Assembly: GCA_018806985.1 (NCBI GenBank)
Contig: JADANN010000374.1
Span: 620,001 to 684,000 of the forward strand
Direction: 5' to 3'
DNA from: Angiostrongylus vasorum
Taxonomy: Eukaryota > Nematoda > Chromadorea > Rhabditida > Metastrongylidae
DNA length: 64,000 nucleotides
How positions within the stretch are numbered: position 1 is the first letter of the stretch; every line of letters begins with the position of its first letter. The notes beneath the pieces are model-generated. The model did no database searches, was not told the origin of the DNA, and saw only the letters and a list, made by a program, of their open reading frames with translations. Below are positions 35,921 through 46,504 of the stretch, piece by piece. Both the position numbers and the translations under genes were made by a program.

Positions 35921-38289
35921 TTTACGAGTTCATACTTGGTCGTATGCAGCGCAAACGGCTCGAAATGCAATGAGATATGGGACTAAGGAAGTGTTAACGA
36001 AGGGACAGTTCGACTTTGGTTCTGGGAATTTTATCGAATAGAGAAGTCAAGGCCGACGACGTCGATGAATTGAACGCTTCGATGGAAGCAAATGCAAGCT
36101 CACAACTGCAAAAGCGGTTATTTCTGAACCATCCATTCAAGAAGCCACGCAATGACGCTCTAGAGCTTCAACTTGGAGTTCAAGAGCGTGTACTAGGAAT
36201 CACGCTTGAACAACTCAGACTAAGTGAAGATCTGATTTGTTTTCTAAAAGTACTTTGTTTATCTTACAAGAAATAAGAAGTATAAGAAAGATGTGAAATA
36301 TATCTCACCTGCTGACGAAAATGCTAGCAAGGTTGCCATATTAGTGTATTCTCACATGTTTTACGAAGAAAAAAAAAACGCATCATACGCAAAAAACGGA
36401 GGTTAAGCATGACTTTCATTTAACCCATAGCTCTCTATTTAATTACTGCCGACCATCGAAAGTACATGAAAGAACATCCATGAAAGGTAGTGATATGCTT
36501 TAGTTGTCACGTAACTTTGAAAAAAAAAACACGAACCTGGAGAGATAGGGTTCTTGCTGTAACAATGCTGAATTAGTCCTTTAAACGACCACTTCCAAAA
36601 GTTTTAAACACAGAAACGACTTTCTAGCGCCGTTTATTACCAAATAATTTCAATGCGTTATAACTCTGATGCATTTATATTTGTTTTTTTTTCTGGCATT
36701 TCATTTTATTTATCAATTGTAGGTGAAGCTACAGACAGGTCCACTCGACAAAGATTGGGATTTTGAGTTTGAAGGTGAGTTCATTCAAGAACGACGATTT
36801 GTTTCATGAGGAAATATTGTTCTAAGAAACTGGGATTTCTTCCACTTTTTTCAGATGAAATCCATCCACCATCTCTGCGGTTCTCTAAGTCCCGATTGCC
36901 GCTAAGAGACACTCATAATGGCGATATCTGGAGAACAGCCGAGAGTGTGAGGTAAGTGTGAGTGGATGTCAGCCATTATGAAGTTACGTTGGCGATTCTT
37001 TACTACTGCTTCTTGTGTAGGACATGTCTGCGTTTCGAGGATTCCAAAGATGACGATTCACCAAGTTCTATCTCAGCAAAGTGGGTAGGCTGAGCGCATT
37101 TATTTACATTTATGACTTGAAAAGCCTCAACACGTCTTGTCATCTCCTGTATGCGGGATACGAGACTCGATTATCAAGTCCGCTAAGCTTCCCCAATAGA
37201 TTAATTTTGAAAAAATCAATGCAATTCGATGCACCTATCATTAGAACCACGATGTCTACGGCCAATGGCTACTTTTGACTATCCCATAATTACTTTAAAA
37301 ACTATGTTAGTTGAAGTGGTACATAGTGGTTTTTTCACGAAACGATGTGAACGTTCCCTTCTGTTCCTGTTTAATATTTCTTTTTACATTTTTTTTTAAT
37401 ACTTGATACCTCTAAGTAATGATTTGTCGTCACGATTATCTCGGCATTTTCCACTTTCTGAGTCGTATTTTTATACAGGGAGTAGGTAACACGGTGGCAG
37501 TGATGTCGCTCATGACGGGAGTAGTTAACACACACAACCGCTAGTTCAACACAGCGCGCTTAGCAAGCCCTTCATCCTCTCCATGTAGGGAGGTTGCTAG
37601 CAGTCTTGCTTGGGACAAGGTCAATCCCACTAGTCTCACTTGGGAATGCACTGGCACTGCTGCCTCAGGATTCCAAGAAAAATCGACGCGACTAACAATC
37701 AACAGTATTCGTAAGGAAGATGAAAGTCTTAGGCATCGGCCGTGTCCATACAGAGAAAAGGTTTGAAGACCTTTATGGATGCTGGATGCTAGGAAACTAA
37801 TAGAATGCAAGTGGTGAGCTCTGCCCATTATGATAAATATGGTATAGGGCCATGTAATAAACAAATAAAAATAATTTTGCGGGGAAAAAGCGAGAGCTTT
37901 AATAACTTCAGGTGAATTTCGATGACGTTCTACGAATAGTTTGTTTGCGTGGTAGTTCTTCATCTTGGGTTGTTATTAACTGTATGCATATGAACTTTCA
38001 GGTCGCTTTGTCGTAGAATTTCAGTGAGAAGAAGGGGAAATGTGGGCGCTACAGTGAAAAAGCTCGACTTTTCGGACTCATCCGATGTATCAACGGGTCC
38101 TTCATCCAAAAGAAAACGTGAGTTCTCCTAACACTTAGCAATCACGGCGACTTTCATATCAGAAAAAAGTGGAAATGGGGAACAAATAAGAGTAGTCTGA
38201 AACTCATGATTTTTTGGCTTAGTCTGAAATCTGTGATTTGCGGTTAATCGGCTTGACTCGTTTCTTTGCATTTTTTAGGTCCGTACTAA
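24891..38289 (+). CDS. wee-1.3: Myt1-type membrane-associated CDK-inhibitory kinase, complete gene (15 exons)
   Basis: Exons 24891-24962 (transcribed from 24862), 27874-28006, 28236-28336, 28997-29166, 31485-31599, 31668-31790, 33693-33806, 34159-34234, 35436-35652, 36009-36249, 36723-36774, 36855-36951, 37021-37080, 38002-38117 and 38279-38289 join in phase to 565 residues. The kinase domain shows the glycine loop GKGLFGE (96-102), AVK lysine (118), QTELCGP hinge, catalytic loop HMDVKPSN (209-216), DFG (229-231), [12 protein letters not shown] and DVYSLG. QTELCGP, HxDVKPxN and the EGDxxYMAPE form are typical of Myt1, which phosphorylates Cdk1 on Thr/Tyr at ER/Golgi membranes and holds oocytes before M phase (established for Myt1/WEE-1.3). 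A moderately hydrophobic stretch (363-383) may be the membrane tether (inference). The C-terminal tail is basic and serine-rich. The intron after 29166 has a GC donor. First and last exons and the 36009 acceptor (36003 also possible) are the least certain. Confidence 0.9.
25375..25712 (+). repeat. SINE C copy (in Myt1 intron 1)
   Basis: Contains TTCGATGTCGGTCCGGAGTC, GACCAGCATTCTACGACTTG and the conserved GAAGCCACACGTAAAAGTTG. Other copies lie at 31.8, 37.5, 41.4, 46.7 and 55.9 kb. Confidence 0.75.
25949..25984 (-). ncRNA. Hammerhead ribozyme motif (left PLE end)
   Basis: The minus strand reads GGCT CTGAGGA A GGCG AAATC CGCC GAAAC GTT AGA. The core nucleotides are intact and stem II is 4 bp; stem I is weakened by the adjacent AGA. 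Confidence 0.5.
26536..26574 (+). ncRNA. Hammerhead ribozyme motif (right PLE end)
   Basis: AGGCT CTGAGGA GTGCG AAATC CGCC GAAAC GTC AGCTT. Stem I AGGCU/AGCUU pairs over 5 bp (one G-U), and the CUGAGGA, GAAAC and GUC cleavage site are intact. Stem II has one extra base on the 5' side. Confidence 0.55.
29965..30118 (+). repeat. Family D element, 5' truncated
   Basis: Only the 3' 150 bp: TGGGGCAGACTTTGGCCAGG through GGGCGGGCCGTTCAAGTATC and the AAGTAAGTAAGTA tail. Lies in the Myt1 GC-AG intron. Confidence 0.75.
30280..30550 (-). repeat. SINE B copy (in Myt1 intron)
   Basis: Runs from TCTCGGCGTTGATCAGTTCC to ACCACTGCGCCACACGTGCC; the reverse strand has the tRNA-like head GTGGCGCAGTGGTCGCAGGC. 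Confidence 0.8.
31840..32205 (-). repeat. SINE C copy, diverged (in Myt1 intron)
   Basis: The reverse strand has a tRNA-like head (GGATAGAGCATTTCGTTC and GGTTCGACCCTG at 32120-32200). The tail half contains the C-family stretch GCGGATCCCAGCAATTCTGA at 31848-31867. Confidence 0.6.
32420..32625 (+). repeat. SINE A copy (in Myt1 intron)
   Basis: Contains a perfect box B-like GCGTTCGATCCCCACCGC and the tail TTTACAAATATCTCAGCATC. Confidence 0.75.
32680..32925 (+). repeat. SINE A copy (in Myt1 intron)
   Basis: A second copy directly following in the same orientation: ACCCGCATGGTGTAGTGGTG, CGAGTTCAATCCACACCGC and tail GCAAATATCTTTGCATCACT. Confidence 0.75.
34870..35125 (+). repeat. SINE B-related copy (in Myt1 intron)
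   Basis: tRNA-like head GAGTAGTGCAGCGGTTAGAG with box B TTGGTTTGATCCC, then a diverged B body. This is a SINE head rather than a functional tRNA, since it merges into the B-like body. Confidence 0.6.
35308..35369. repeat. (AT)n microsatellite
   Basis: About 30 uninterrupted AT units, 67 bp upstream of the kinase exon 35436-35652. Confidence 0.98.
35695..35918. repeat. Compound (AT)n / (ATGT)n repeat block
   Basis: Two AT tracts (35696-35755, 35836-35918) around a TACATGTATA-rich core, starting 43 bp after the same kinase exon. Long IY-repeat reading frames here are artefacts of the repeat. Confidence 0.95.
37470..37840 (+). repeat. SINE C copy, diverged (in Myt1 intron)
   Basis: Keeps the C layout: GGTAACACGGTGGCAGTGATG head, AGGATTCCAAGAAAAATCGA in the middle, GGATGCTGGATGCTAGGAAA near the 3' end. 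Much decayed. Confidence 0.5.
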
Positions 38290-38944
38290 AAACAACATGG
38301 TGCGGGTTCAATTACTGACTACCACAGGCTCAAATGTTCGACATAAAAACGTGGTTTAAATACTTTGATCAACCAAGTGGGGATGGATGTTGTATTTATG
38401 TGCGAGTGGAGTTGAATTGTTTTAGAAAAATTTTTTTATATAAATGCTGTAATTTTAAAGTAAGGGTTGCTGTATTTGTTTGCCTTTACAAGGTGTGGCG
38501 AAGTATAAAATGATGAGGTGCCGTTACTCTCACCAGTAGTTCGGTAATTATAATGAATTTGTTTGCAGAAGACAAAGCAGTGAATTATTGATAACTGGTC
38601 CTCATAAATCATAAACAGGTTCCCTTTAAATTCACCTCGTCAGTCAATTTACGGTTATATTTAAATGTAAATAGGACAACGCAACTCAAAAACGTTCACT
38701 AACGTTATCTGTCATAAATTATTTAGTTGCAATGGGATTATTCTTCTACTTAATCGTAGTTCCATGTCTTTCACACCCATAGAAAGTTAACCTGTCCTTC
38801 GGCAAGAGAATTGCAATTGATTGATGTTACCAGTTCACTTATATAAACTGCCAAATTGCTGTGACATTAGAGAAATGTCGACATATACATGTGTGTATCA
38901 GATGATTTTCTTTTACGCAGTCTCTCATCCGAGGACACGTTTGT

Positions 38945-39265
38945 ATAACAACTGTCTGTGTACAAAATGATGCTGAGATATTTGTAGAACTCCGGACTGC
39001 ATGTGTCTACGGTGGGGATCGTACCCGGTATTAACAACTTTTCCAGGGACTAACATGTCCACCACCACACAGTGGAGGTCATTGCTTCCGCTTTTCTGTC
39101 AGGTAGTTTTCTATGTTTCTATAGTTTTTTTTCTACGCTAATAGCGGATTCGACCCCACCGCGGACACCTGTGGTCTGGAGTTTTGCAAATATGTCAGCG
39201 TCAGTGTGGTTCCATTTCACAATAATACCCTGCTGTGAGAAATTCTAGTAAGCAGTAGATAAAAA
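38945..39265. repeat. SINE A copy, foldback form
   Basis: Left inverted arm GATGCTGAGATATTTGTAGA to ACCACCACACAG (38968-39072), then a right arm with GATTCGACCCCACCGCGGAC and tail GCAAATATGTCAGCGTC. Confidence 0.7.
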
Positions 39266-39349
39266 AAGTTAGCATTATCTGTGCACACTTGTCTTTCTTG
39301 GTCCAACAATTTCTCCATAATTTCCATCGCCGTGTTTTTAGCCATAAAA

Positions 39350-39625
39350 GCTAAAAGGATGCATTGATCAATCTCTGAGGGATGCGCTGTGCTTAATTAA
39401 GCATCATTTGGAGGTGATTGAATGCAAATCTGGTCTTTACAATGACTCATGGTGGTCTACCAATCTATCGACACAGTGCTGCCTATCCTCCCAGTCAAGT
39501 CTTGTACCAATTTGCCGACCCCGGAGGTATGGAAAGTTTGATGGGCCATGGATGCGGGGATCGATTCCATGTATGTGTTGCGGTGGCGCCTCCAACCACT
39601 GCGCCACACGCGCCCTTGTTTTTAG
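39350..39625 (-). repeat. SINE B copy
   Basis: Runs from TCTGAGGGATGCGCTGTGCT to ACCACTGCGCCACACGCGCC; the reverse strand starts with the tRNA-like GTGGCGCAGTGGTTGGAGGC. Confidence 0.8.
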
Positions 39626-39689
39626 CCACACCACTTCTTATACTCCAAGAGAGCGAAGGCTTCATCCTAATGCAGGACCCCTAACCACG

Positions 39690-41375
39690 CTGAGAGTGAG
39701 TGCCAGATGATGGAGATCTTTTCAGGAGGACTTTCTATTGGCACGAGCATAAAAAGTTATTGGAAGCAGCTCAAAAACTATCCAGCGTGAAGAAGTGCCG
39801 TGGCGATCTCTGCAAGTGTCGTGGCGAGGAATATGTTGACGTACGGTAATGTCACGCTGTCAGTCCTGAAGAACGATGATGGTGACATTGCCACATCTCG
39901 CCATAATATGACGTTGTTAGAGAAGTTCTCTACTATTCTTTTCCTTTCTACAATCACTGTCTCGGACCCCGATATTCGCGCTTGAGAAAAACTGCACGAA
40001 TTATTTTCTCTGAAGTTCGAGTCGAGATAGAAAGCATGCAGAGGAGCACAGTTCCTGGACCTGATAATATTGCAGCCGACTTCATTCAAGCTGGAAGGGA
40101 CAAGCTACATTGACTTCTTGCACCTATAGTTTCTTTTACTATTCAAAGGAAAAATCCCAGATCACTGGATGTCACGCACGTCTTCTTAATTGTCGTCTGT
40201 TTTGTTTGCTCGGTGTGCTGTACAAGGTGTTCACCAAGACTAATGCGCATTGCAACGAGTTTGGCTGGTGTATAACCAGTTGAGGGAGAAGAACTGCGAC
40301 AGGGATTCTGCTCATGGACCACGTCCAAACTGTGTCAGGGTCGTGGAAATCTGTGGAGAGCATTATCTTTCTCTTGTCTAGTCTTTATCGACTGCGAAAA
40401 AGCGTCCGATAGTGTTGGAACAAGTGCAACCTCCATTGACCAAGGAGTGGAACCGTCCAATATATGAACACTAACCGGTCGCCCTCCGAATTGTGGCATA
40501 AAAGTACAGCTTTTGCATCTATCTCTTCTCATTCCCATAGCAGAAAGTGTTGAACAAGGGGACACTATATCGCTAAAGCTGTTTACAGTTGCACTGCAGT
40601 GTATAACGAAGTTGCGCGACCGAGATGAGAAATGCGTGCGCATTAATGGCTGATTCCTACTGAATCTTCGTTTTGCTCATGAAATCGTCGTATTGTCAAG
40701 AAAAAGAATCAGTGAACTAGAGACGATAGCCGATGTGCTCAACGAAGTGAGAAAAAGGATAGGACTGCGCACGAGTCGAAAGAAATCCCAGTTCGTGAAG
40801 AAGCGAGGGTGAAGAAATCGAAATGAGTGGGTTTCCGTTTACACAAACCACCTCTTGCGTGTACCTTAGGGTACTCTAAAAATATGGAGGACAACATAAG
40901 GGAAAAATTAAGCAGAAGAGGGAGAGCGGCATACGCCGCATTTGGGCTATTCAAAGAAGCTACCGACCAACTAGCGGACCACAAAGCACATGCTCAGCTC
41001 TTCTATTCAACAGTTCTCTCGGCGCTCTATTATGTAGCGGAGACATAGGCAGATACTTTAACTACGTCAAGAATGCTGTACACTATTCACCGAGCGGTTG
41101 ACCGACGTCTTCAGAAACATAACCGGCACGCACAATATCATGCCGGAACGAGAAACACGATCTTCGGAACTTATCCCATCTTCGGTATCCAGGAGAATAT
41201 ACATCATTAGCGAAACACGGATGGGCCGGTCACATAAGAAGAATAACAGGCGACCGGTGGACGAAAAAAAATTCAACAGTGGTTTGAGCTCCAAGAGAAT
41301 GCAAACTTCCTGTTGGACGACCAATAAACGATGGCGAATGAGTGTGTTTGTGGATAAAGTCAACCATCTGTATTA
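39690..41375 (+). mobile_element. RTE-type LINE reverse transcriptase, decayed and 5' truncated
   Basis: Translated in shifting frames it gives the RT domain in order: VPGPDNIAADFIQAG (40044-40090), VFIDCEKASD (40381-40410), ESVEQGDTIS (40540-40572), LRFAHEIVVL (40664-40693) and RTSRKKSQFVKK. The catalytic FADD box has become FAHE and there are several stops, so it is dead. Strongly resembles nematode RTE elements. No endonuclease domain is attached. Confidence 0.8.
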
Positions 41376-41394
41376 TTTTTTCAATTTATTTTAT

Positions 41395-41765
41395 TTTTTG
41401 ATCCGTCTCCACGTCTATTGTGCTGATCCCAGCAATTCTCACATCCAGTTTGTTTCCTCGCAAACATCGTCCACGAAGGTCTTCCAAGTTTTTACGTATA
41501 GGTTCGGTTGCTGCATGAGGATTTTCATTTCATCTTGAATGTCGTAGAATGCTGGTCGAGCAATTCTCCCTCGAGTTCTGAAATAGCCGGGTTGAAGTAT
41601 TCGCAGTTTGACTGGAGAGAGTGATTTTTTTCCCAGATAAGTCCAGTACGAATTCCCCGACCCCGGAGGGAAGAGACGCTTGGCTGGCCCAGAGAGGAAT
41701 CGAACTAGCATCATGCTCGTGATGAGGGGAAATCATTACCACTGTGCTATCCGACCCTACAACCT
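41395..41765 (-). repeat. SINE C copy, well preserved
   Basis: Reverse strand head: GGATAGCACAGTGGTAATGA (box A) and TAGTTCGATTCCTCTCTGGG (box B), followed by GACCCCGGAGGG-complement body and the AGACGTGG-type tail. The best representative of the family. Confidence 0.85.
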
Positions 41766-42485
41766 TCTGTGTCAGCGGATGGAAACGATTTTATGAATAC
41801 GGAACGGGTATCATGGACGTCGTCTTCATGTTCGAAGCAGGCCACCACCGTGAACATTGATTGCGCGAAAAAAGAAACGAATGGAAAATGTGCTGGGGTC
41901 CGCACTGCTAGTAGAAAAAGGCCAACCAAATGTGAAAATAAACAATTGTCAATATTTCTTAGCACTCATTATTATACCGCAAGCCTCAGCACTGTTAGTG
42001 GAAAGCAAAACTCGAACTCGTATATAATGTTTATTTACACTTACACAACATCTAACCTTGATTTCAATAATCAACGACATAAGCATGAGAGCACATTTCG
42101 TAATAATCGCCTACGGCAGGTTGAACAAAGAAATAAGGCAGGGGTCACAATCCCGTTTGAAGTCCACTTGAAGTTAAAGGCTTCTCATTGACTAAGGCTA
42201 AGAAATCGCTAAATCATCTCAGCACATTGTTACCAACGACTAGAAAATAAAGAGGACAGATGCTATAAAACGATATGAACAGTGGATATGCTTGCATAGG
42301 AGAAGAAGCTATCTAAAAATTGAATGATAACAATCCCAGTAGATACCACCGTGAACATTCCGAAAACCGATCGCTATGAAACGGTTTTCTCAGTTTGTTT
42401 TTCGAATATCACCTAGTTTGTCGATACTTTGTTACACGCCAACATGAAGGCAGCGTGTTTCATTCGTTGCTAAACTTTGAACGCC

Positions 42486-43142
42486 TCAAGCGTTTGAAGT
42501 CATTTTCAATTCTAACAAAGCAAAAATGCGTGTTGATTGCGATAGACAACACACACCACGTTGCTTGAGGTCAAATCGTTTGGTGCCTCTAACTTTTTTC
42601 AGCGACAAAACGGCACAGTTCGTGCCAGTCGGAAGTGTGCTAGCAAAGTAAACGATGTAAGAACTGGTTTTGAAAGTTTTTGTACAGCACACACTGCGCT
42701 CACAGTTCGTTTTCTCTGGTACTTCTCGATTCAAGCAGTTAACAAGTGCTGGTGAATGAAATGGTAGTATAGCCGATAAAAGTGATACAAAAGGCGAAAG
42801 GCTACTAGCTAACGCATTATGTCTGATATGCATAAAGTTAAATGCATTTGGTGCCAAAGTAATGGCCGCTTCCAGGCTTAACTCGCTATATCTCAGCTTG
42901 TAATGAACTCTAACAACTGAATTAGAAACTAGTAGCATGTGAAGACGCTTAATCACGAGATTCAAGCCTTCGTATTTTACTATGGTGAAATTCTGACTTT
43001 CCCGGTCCCATGGAACATATTTCCTTCGGGCACGGAAGCCAGGATTTCGTCTAATAGAACACGTCACCTTCGCCCATGTATCGTTGGTGCTTATGGTTGC
43101 CGCATTTGGGCTCGAAATCTTAAAATCCAATTCAGTTTCCAA
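42486..43142 (-). CDS. Unidentified single-exon ORF, 218 codons, just 3' of the tyrosinase gene
   Basis: An uninterrupted reading frame begins METELDFKIS and lies about 210 bp past the tyrosinase stop on the same strand. I see no recognisable domain, signal peptide or clear membrane segment; it has a fairly even amino-acid mix with scattered cysteines. It could be tyrosinase 3' UTR, a small downstream gene (nematode operon spacing would allow this) or chance. Length alone makes it stand out, since almost no other non-gene frame here exceeds 150 codons. No clear splice acceptor or polyadenylation signal was established, so the call is weak. Confidence 0.25.
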   Translation of the reverse strand: METELDFKISSPNAATISTNDTWAKVTCSIRRNPGFRARRKYVPWDRESQNFTIVKYEGLNLVIKRLHMLLVSNSVVRVHYKLRYSELSLEAAITLAPNAFNFMHIRHNALASSLSPFVSLLSAILPFHSPALVNCLNREVPEKTNCERSVCCTKTFKTSSYIVYFASTLPTGTNCAVLSLKKVRGTKRFDLKQRGVCCLSQSTRIFALLELKMTSNA

Positions 43143-43354
43143 TTATCTGGGAATTTTAACTCCCAGTAAGTTTAGAATTGAAAGAACACCTTGTAAAAAT
43201 TGAGTATACTCTTCAGGAACTAGAACCGTTTTTCCATAAATCATCGAAATTTTGGACTCCTCAACAGGAAAACCAGCATCGGGCGTTGTGCGTTGAAAAA
43301 CATCGTAGACCACAAATGGGAACCTGTTACAAACTGTACAGAAGAAGAGCACAT

Positions 43355-46300
43355 TCAGGCCCGACTCATAAAGGCTACGGAAGCGCAGAGTTGTAAGGGA
43401 CTAATGTGACACCATCCGCATGAGGCCTGACAGTTCTCGGCCATCCACTGTCGCCTTCTGGTACAATAATTCTGCCTGCTCCAGAATGGACACGACACAT
43501 GTCGATCGTGGCAGTCTGCAATATGATAATAAATTCAGGTCGGGAACTTTGTTTTGAAGATCTCGAAGCACAAAAACATCATTCGGTCCCAATTTCGACT
43601 TTGATTTATCCTCAGCATTAATCGATAAACTGTTTGGGTGAGCTTAATTGAGGTCGTGATGGAAAGTTTCGTTCAAAAGTGGCAAATATTTTGGAGGGCT
43701 TCGCCTTCTTCAAAACCTGGGGAAAAGGTCATACGAAATATTTCATGTCAATTTTTTTGTTGTGAGATGGGCGGATTCCTCATTGCATGTGGTCCCACTC
43801 GCTGAGCATTGGGCAAAAGAAAAAAAAGAAAAAAACGATGGATATTTATAAAACTATTCCCTATTTGATAGAAATTAAGCTTTTTGAAATTTTCTGCTGG
43901 TGTTTTAGAAATACTTGGCCGAAAAAATTTGCCCGTTCATAGTACCCGAAATTCTTGATATTTTAGAATGAATGTTCTACTGACAGTCTAAAGCCAGCTC
44001 CTCTAAAACATAGTAACACATTACTAGTTGTTACTCATTAGTTGCTAGTGGCTGCAGCACTGAACTGCACAATATGCGAAAAATTCTATTGTATTCAACA
44101 AATTATAGATGCATATCGGTACAACGACAGAACGATTGGAACACGAGTGACGTTACAGCCACAGATCAGATTTGAACAACACACGGACTCACCCGTTCTG
44201 CTGTCGGTTGGGTTATTGCAGAGCCTGCAACTTCGCCTGCAGTAGCGATTCATGTAGATCGGGTTCACGGCGCATTCGCCGTCTCGTGCCCAAGCCTCGC
44301 AACAAGGGTCGTCATTGTAGCAATTGCTACTCGTGAACTCATTAGGCCTCTAAATAACCCATAAGTAAAAGGATGCAATGAAGCTGACGTCAACAATGTG
44401 CTAAATTTTGTTAATACAAAAACCCACTTCTAAACTGTTGCTTACATGAATTTCATGTTACTATTTGCAAAAGATTTCAAACCATCAAGAGCGCAAAAAA
44501 GGGCGACGTGACAGTAGCAGTTACGTGGCTTGTAAATGTAATTTTGTGTTGTGCGCTGTGGCAGTGACTACGAATATCTTCAGTACTCATAGAAGACAAC
44601 AAATCCGTCTTTGTAAAATGCGACTTATATGTCCGGAAAAATGGTTGGCTTTGGTTTTTTATGTCTAATTACCTTCTCCCACTGACCACGTCCTCTAATT
44701 GCTCCGGTTTTGATTTCTCTTAGTTGGTACATAATCTTCACACTGCACTTTTTTTGTCGTATTTAAACATAGAATGTTTAACAAAAGTGTTTGAAAAGGT
44801 GGAGCTCAACGGAGATTCACTAACGCTTGTCTGTGATGCAGTGGTCCGAATCGTGAGTGCACTGGTGGTTTGTGACCTTGATGGAATAGTTTGTGGCCTC
44901 TGTGTAGTTGGGAACCCTCGTGGAGAGACTTGTATAGACAATCCCATGGTCTGGTGCTAAAGAGGTATCTCGTAAGGAGTTCTCTGTCAATTTTGGCCAC
45001 AATGTTTTTGTATCTTCTAAAAAACGAATCTTGGATAATAATTAAGACGATAACAACAATGAAATATTGAGAATTAAGACAACGAATAAAAACTGAACCT
45101 TGCTTAATAACTGCCCCGGGCGACACCAGCTGGCCACACACTTTCCTTGCCAACACGCATCAAAGTTTTCGAATCCGCGACAAAGACCATTCGGCTTTAC
45201 CTTAACGATTTCAGTGAAACCTTAAAATATCAGCAGAAATTAATGAGATGGAAAACCTTGGACACGCAGTGTGGACTGCCTCTGGTGTCACAGAAAAGGT
45301 ACGGAGATCCACAATTTGTGTTCTGAAGGGAGCAGGTTGCCCTAGGAGCGTATCGGTAAAGGTTGTCCGTGTATTCGTTCGATAACCCTGCAAACAGTGC
45401 TCGAAAGTAAAATTGATGGCCGGAAAATATAAACTGTGAAGTCTTCGCTGCAGAAAAAATCACGCCACTAAATCAACTCAGAGCCTTGTATTTATACGTA
45501 GAACTTATCAAAATGGCTCTAGAACTGTTTGGTTTTCAAATTTCGAGTTTAAGATATTGATATGGTTGGTTATTGGAACACAAAGACTAATAGGTACAAC
45601 GAAATCTTCATGAGTTAAAAAGCCTCGATTAGATTTAGATTTTTCCAGAAAAAAGTAGCTAGGGGTAACTCGTAGTTAAAAACCGTCTGACAATGCTGAC
45701 TCGTTCTAATTCTTTAGACGGTCGTTCGGATAAGGAACGAAACGGTTTTCCATGCAGTGTTCATTATCACAGCTCTTTCGAACAGTACCTATGAGGTAAG
45801 AGAATGCTACTCACCATCTTGATTCTGCTTGTCCCAAGGTCTCATCTGCGCGTAACTGAAGTGTTGTGAGTTGGCACATGTTGGAATGTCTGGCGGGTAC
45901 GCCTAAGTGCATTCAGTAGGCAGTTTGTAAATTTTGACTTCTCGGCATGGGTCTTGTTTCTCACAGATTTTATTACCCCTCTGTCCCTTTCCAATGCTCT
46001 TTCTACTGTTCTTTGCAAGCTAATGCATAAAAGTGAATGTGAAGTGGAGGTCATTCTCTAGACTTGGACATCATAGGTGCACTTTTTGAACTCACCGTTT
46101 CTCGTGAATATCGATTCTGCCTACTTTGCCTCCACATCTCCCAAATGAAGTCAACGAAGCAATGGTGTAGGAAGAAGATTGGATCGTTTGCCGAGGTGCT
46201 TGGGGGCTTCATGTCACCTCCGATCCACAGATGTACAGAAGAGTGTGTGTATTCCAGTGCTCCGAAGTTCGGGCGGAACGGACAGCCTAATTTACGTTAT

Positions 46301-46415
46301 TTCATTAAAAACTAACGATGATTTTGGACGCAGACCTGTATTGCTTTGGGAGTTAACTGACATTTAGAGAACAGAAGTGACTAGATTTGCATACACATGA
46401 CACACACACACACTA

Positions 46416-46504
<89 letters not shown>

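Noticed and set aside
35593..36041. Long IYIYIY reading frames
   Set aside because: They come from the AT/ATGT repeats flanking a kinase exon.
43670..43740. Another hammerhead motif near 43.7 kb (GGCTTCGCCTTCTTCAAAACC)
   Set aside because: It shares only the AAGGCGAAG block; neither CUGANGA nor GAAAC is retained.
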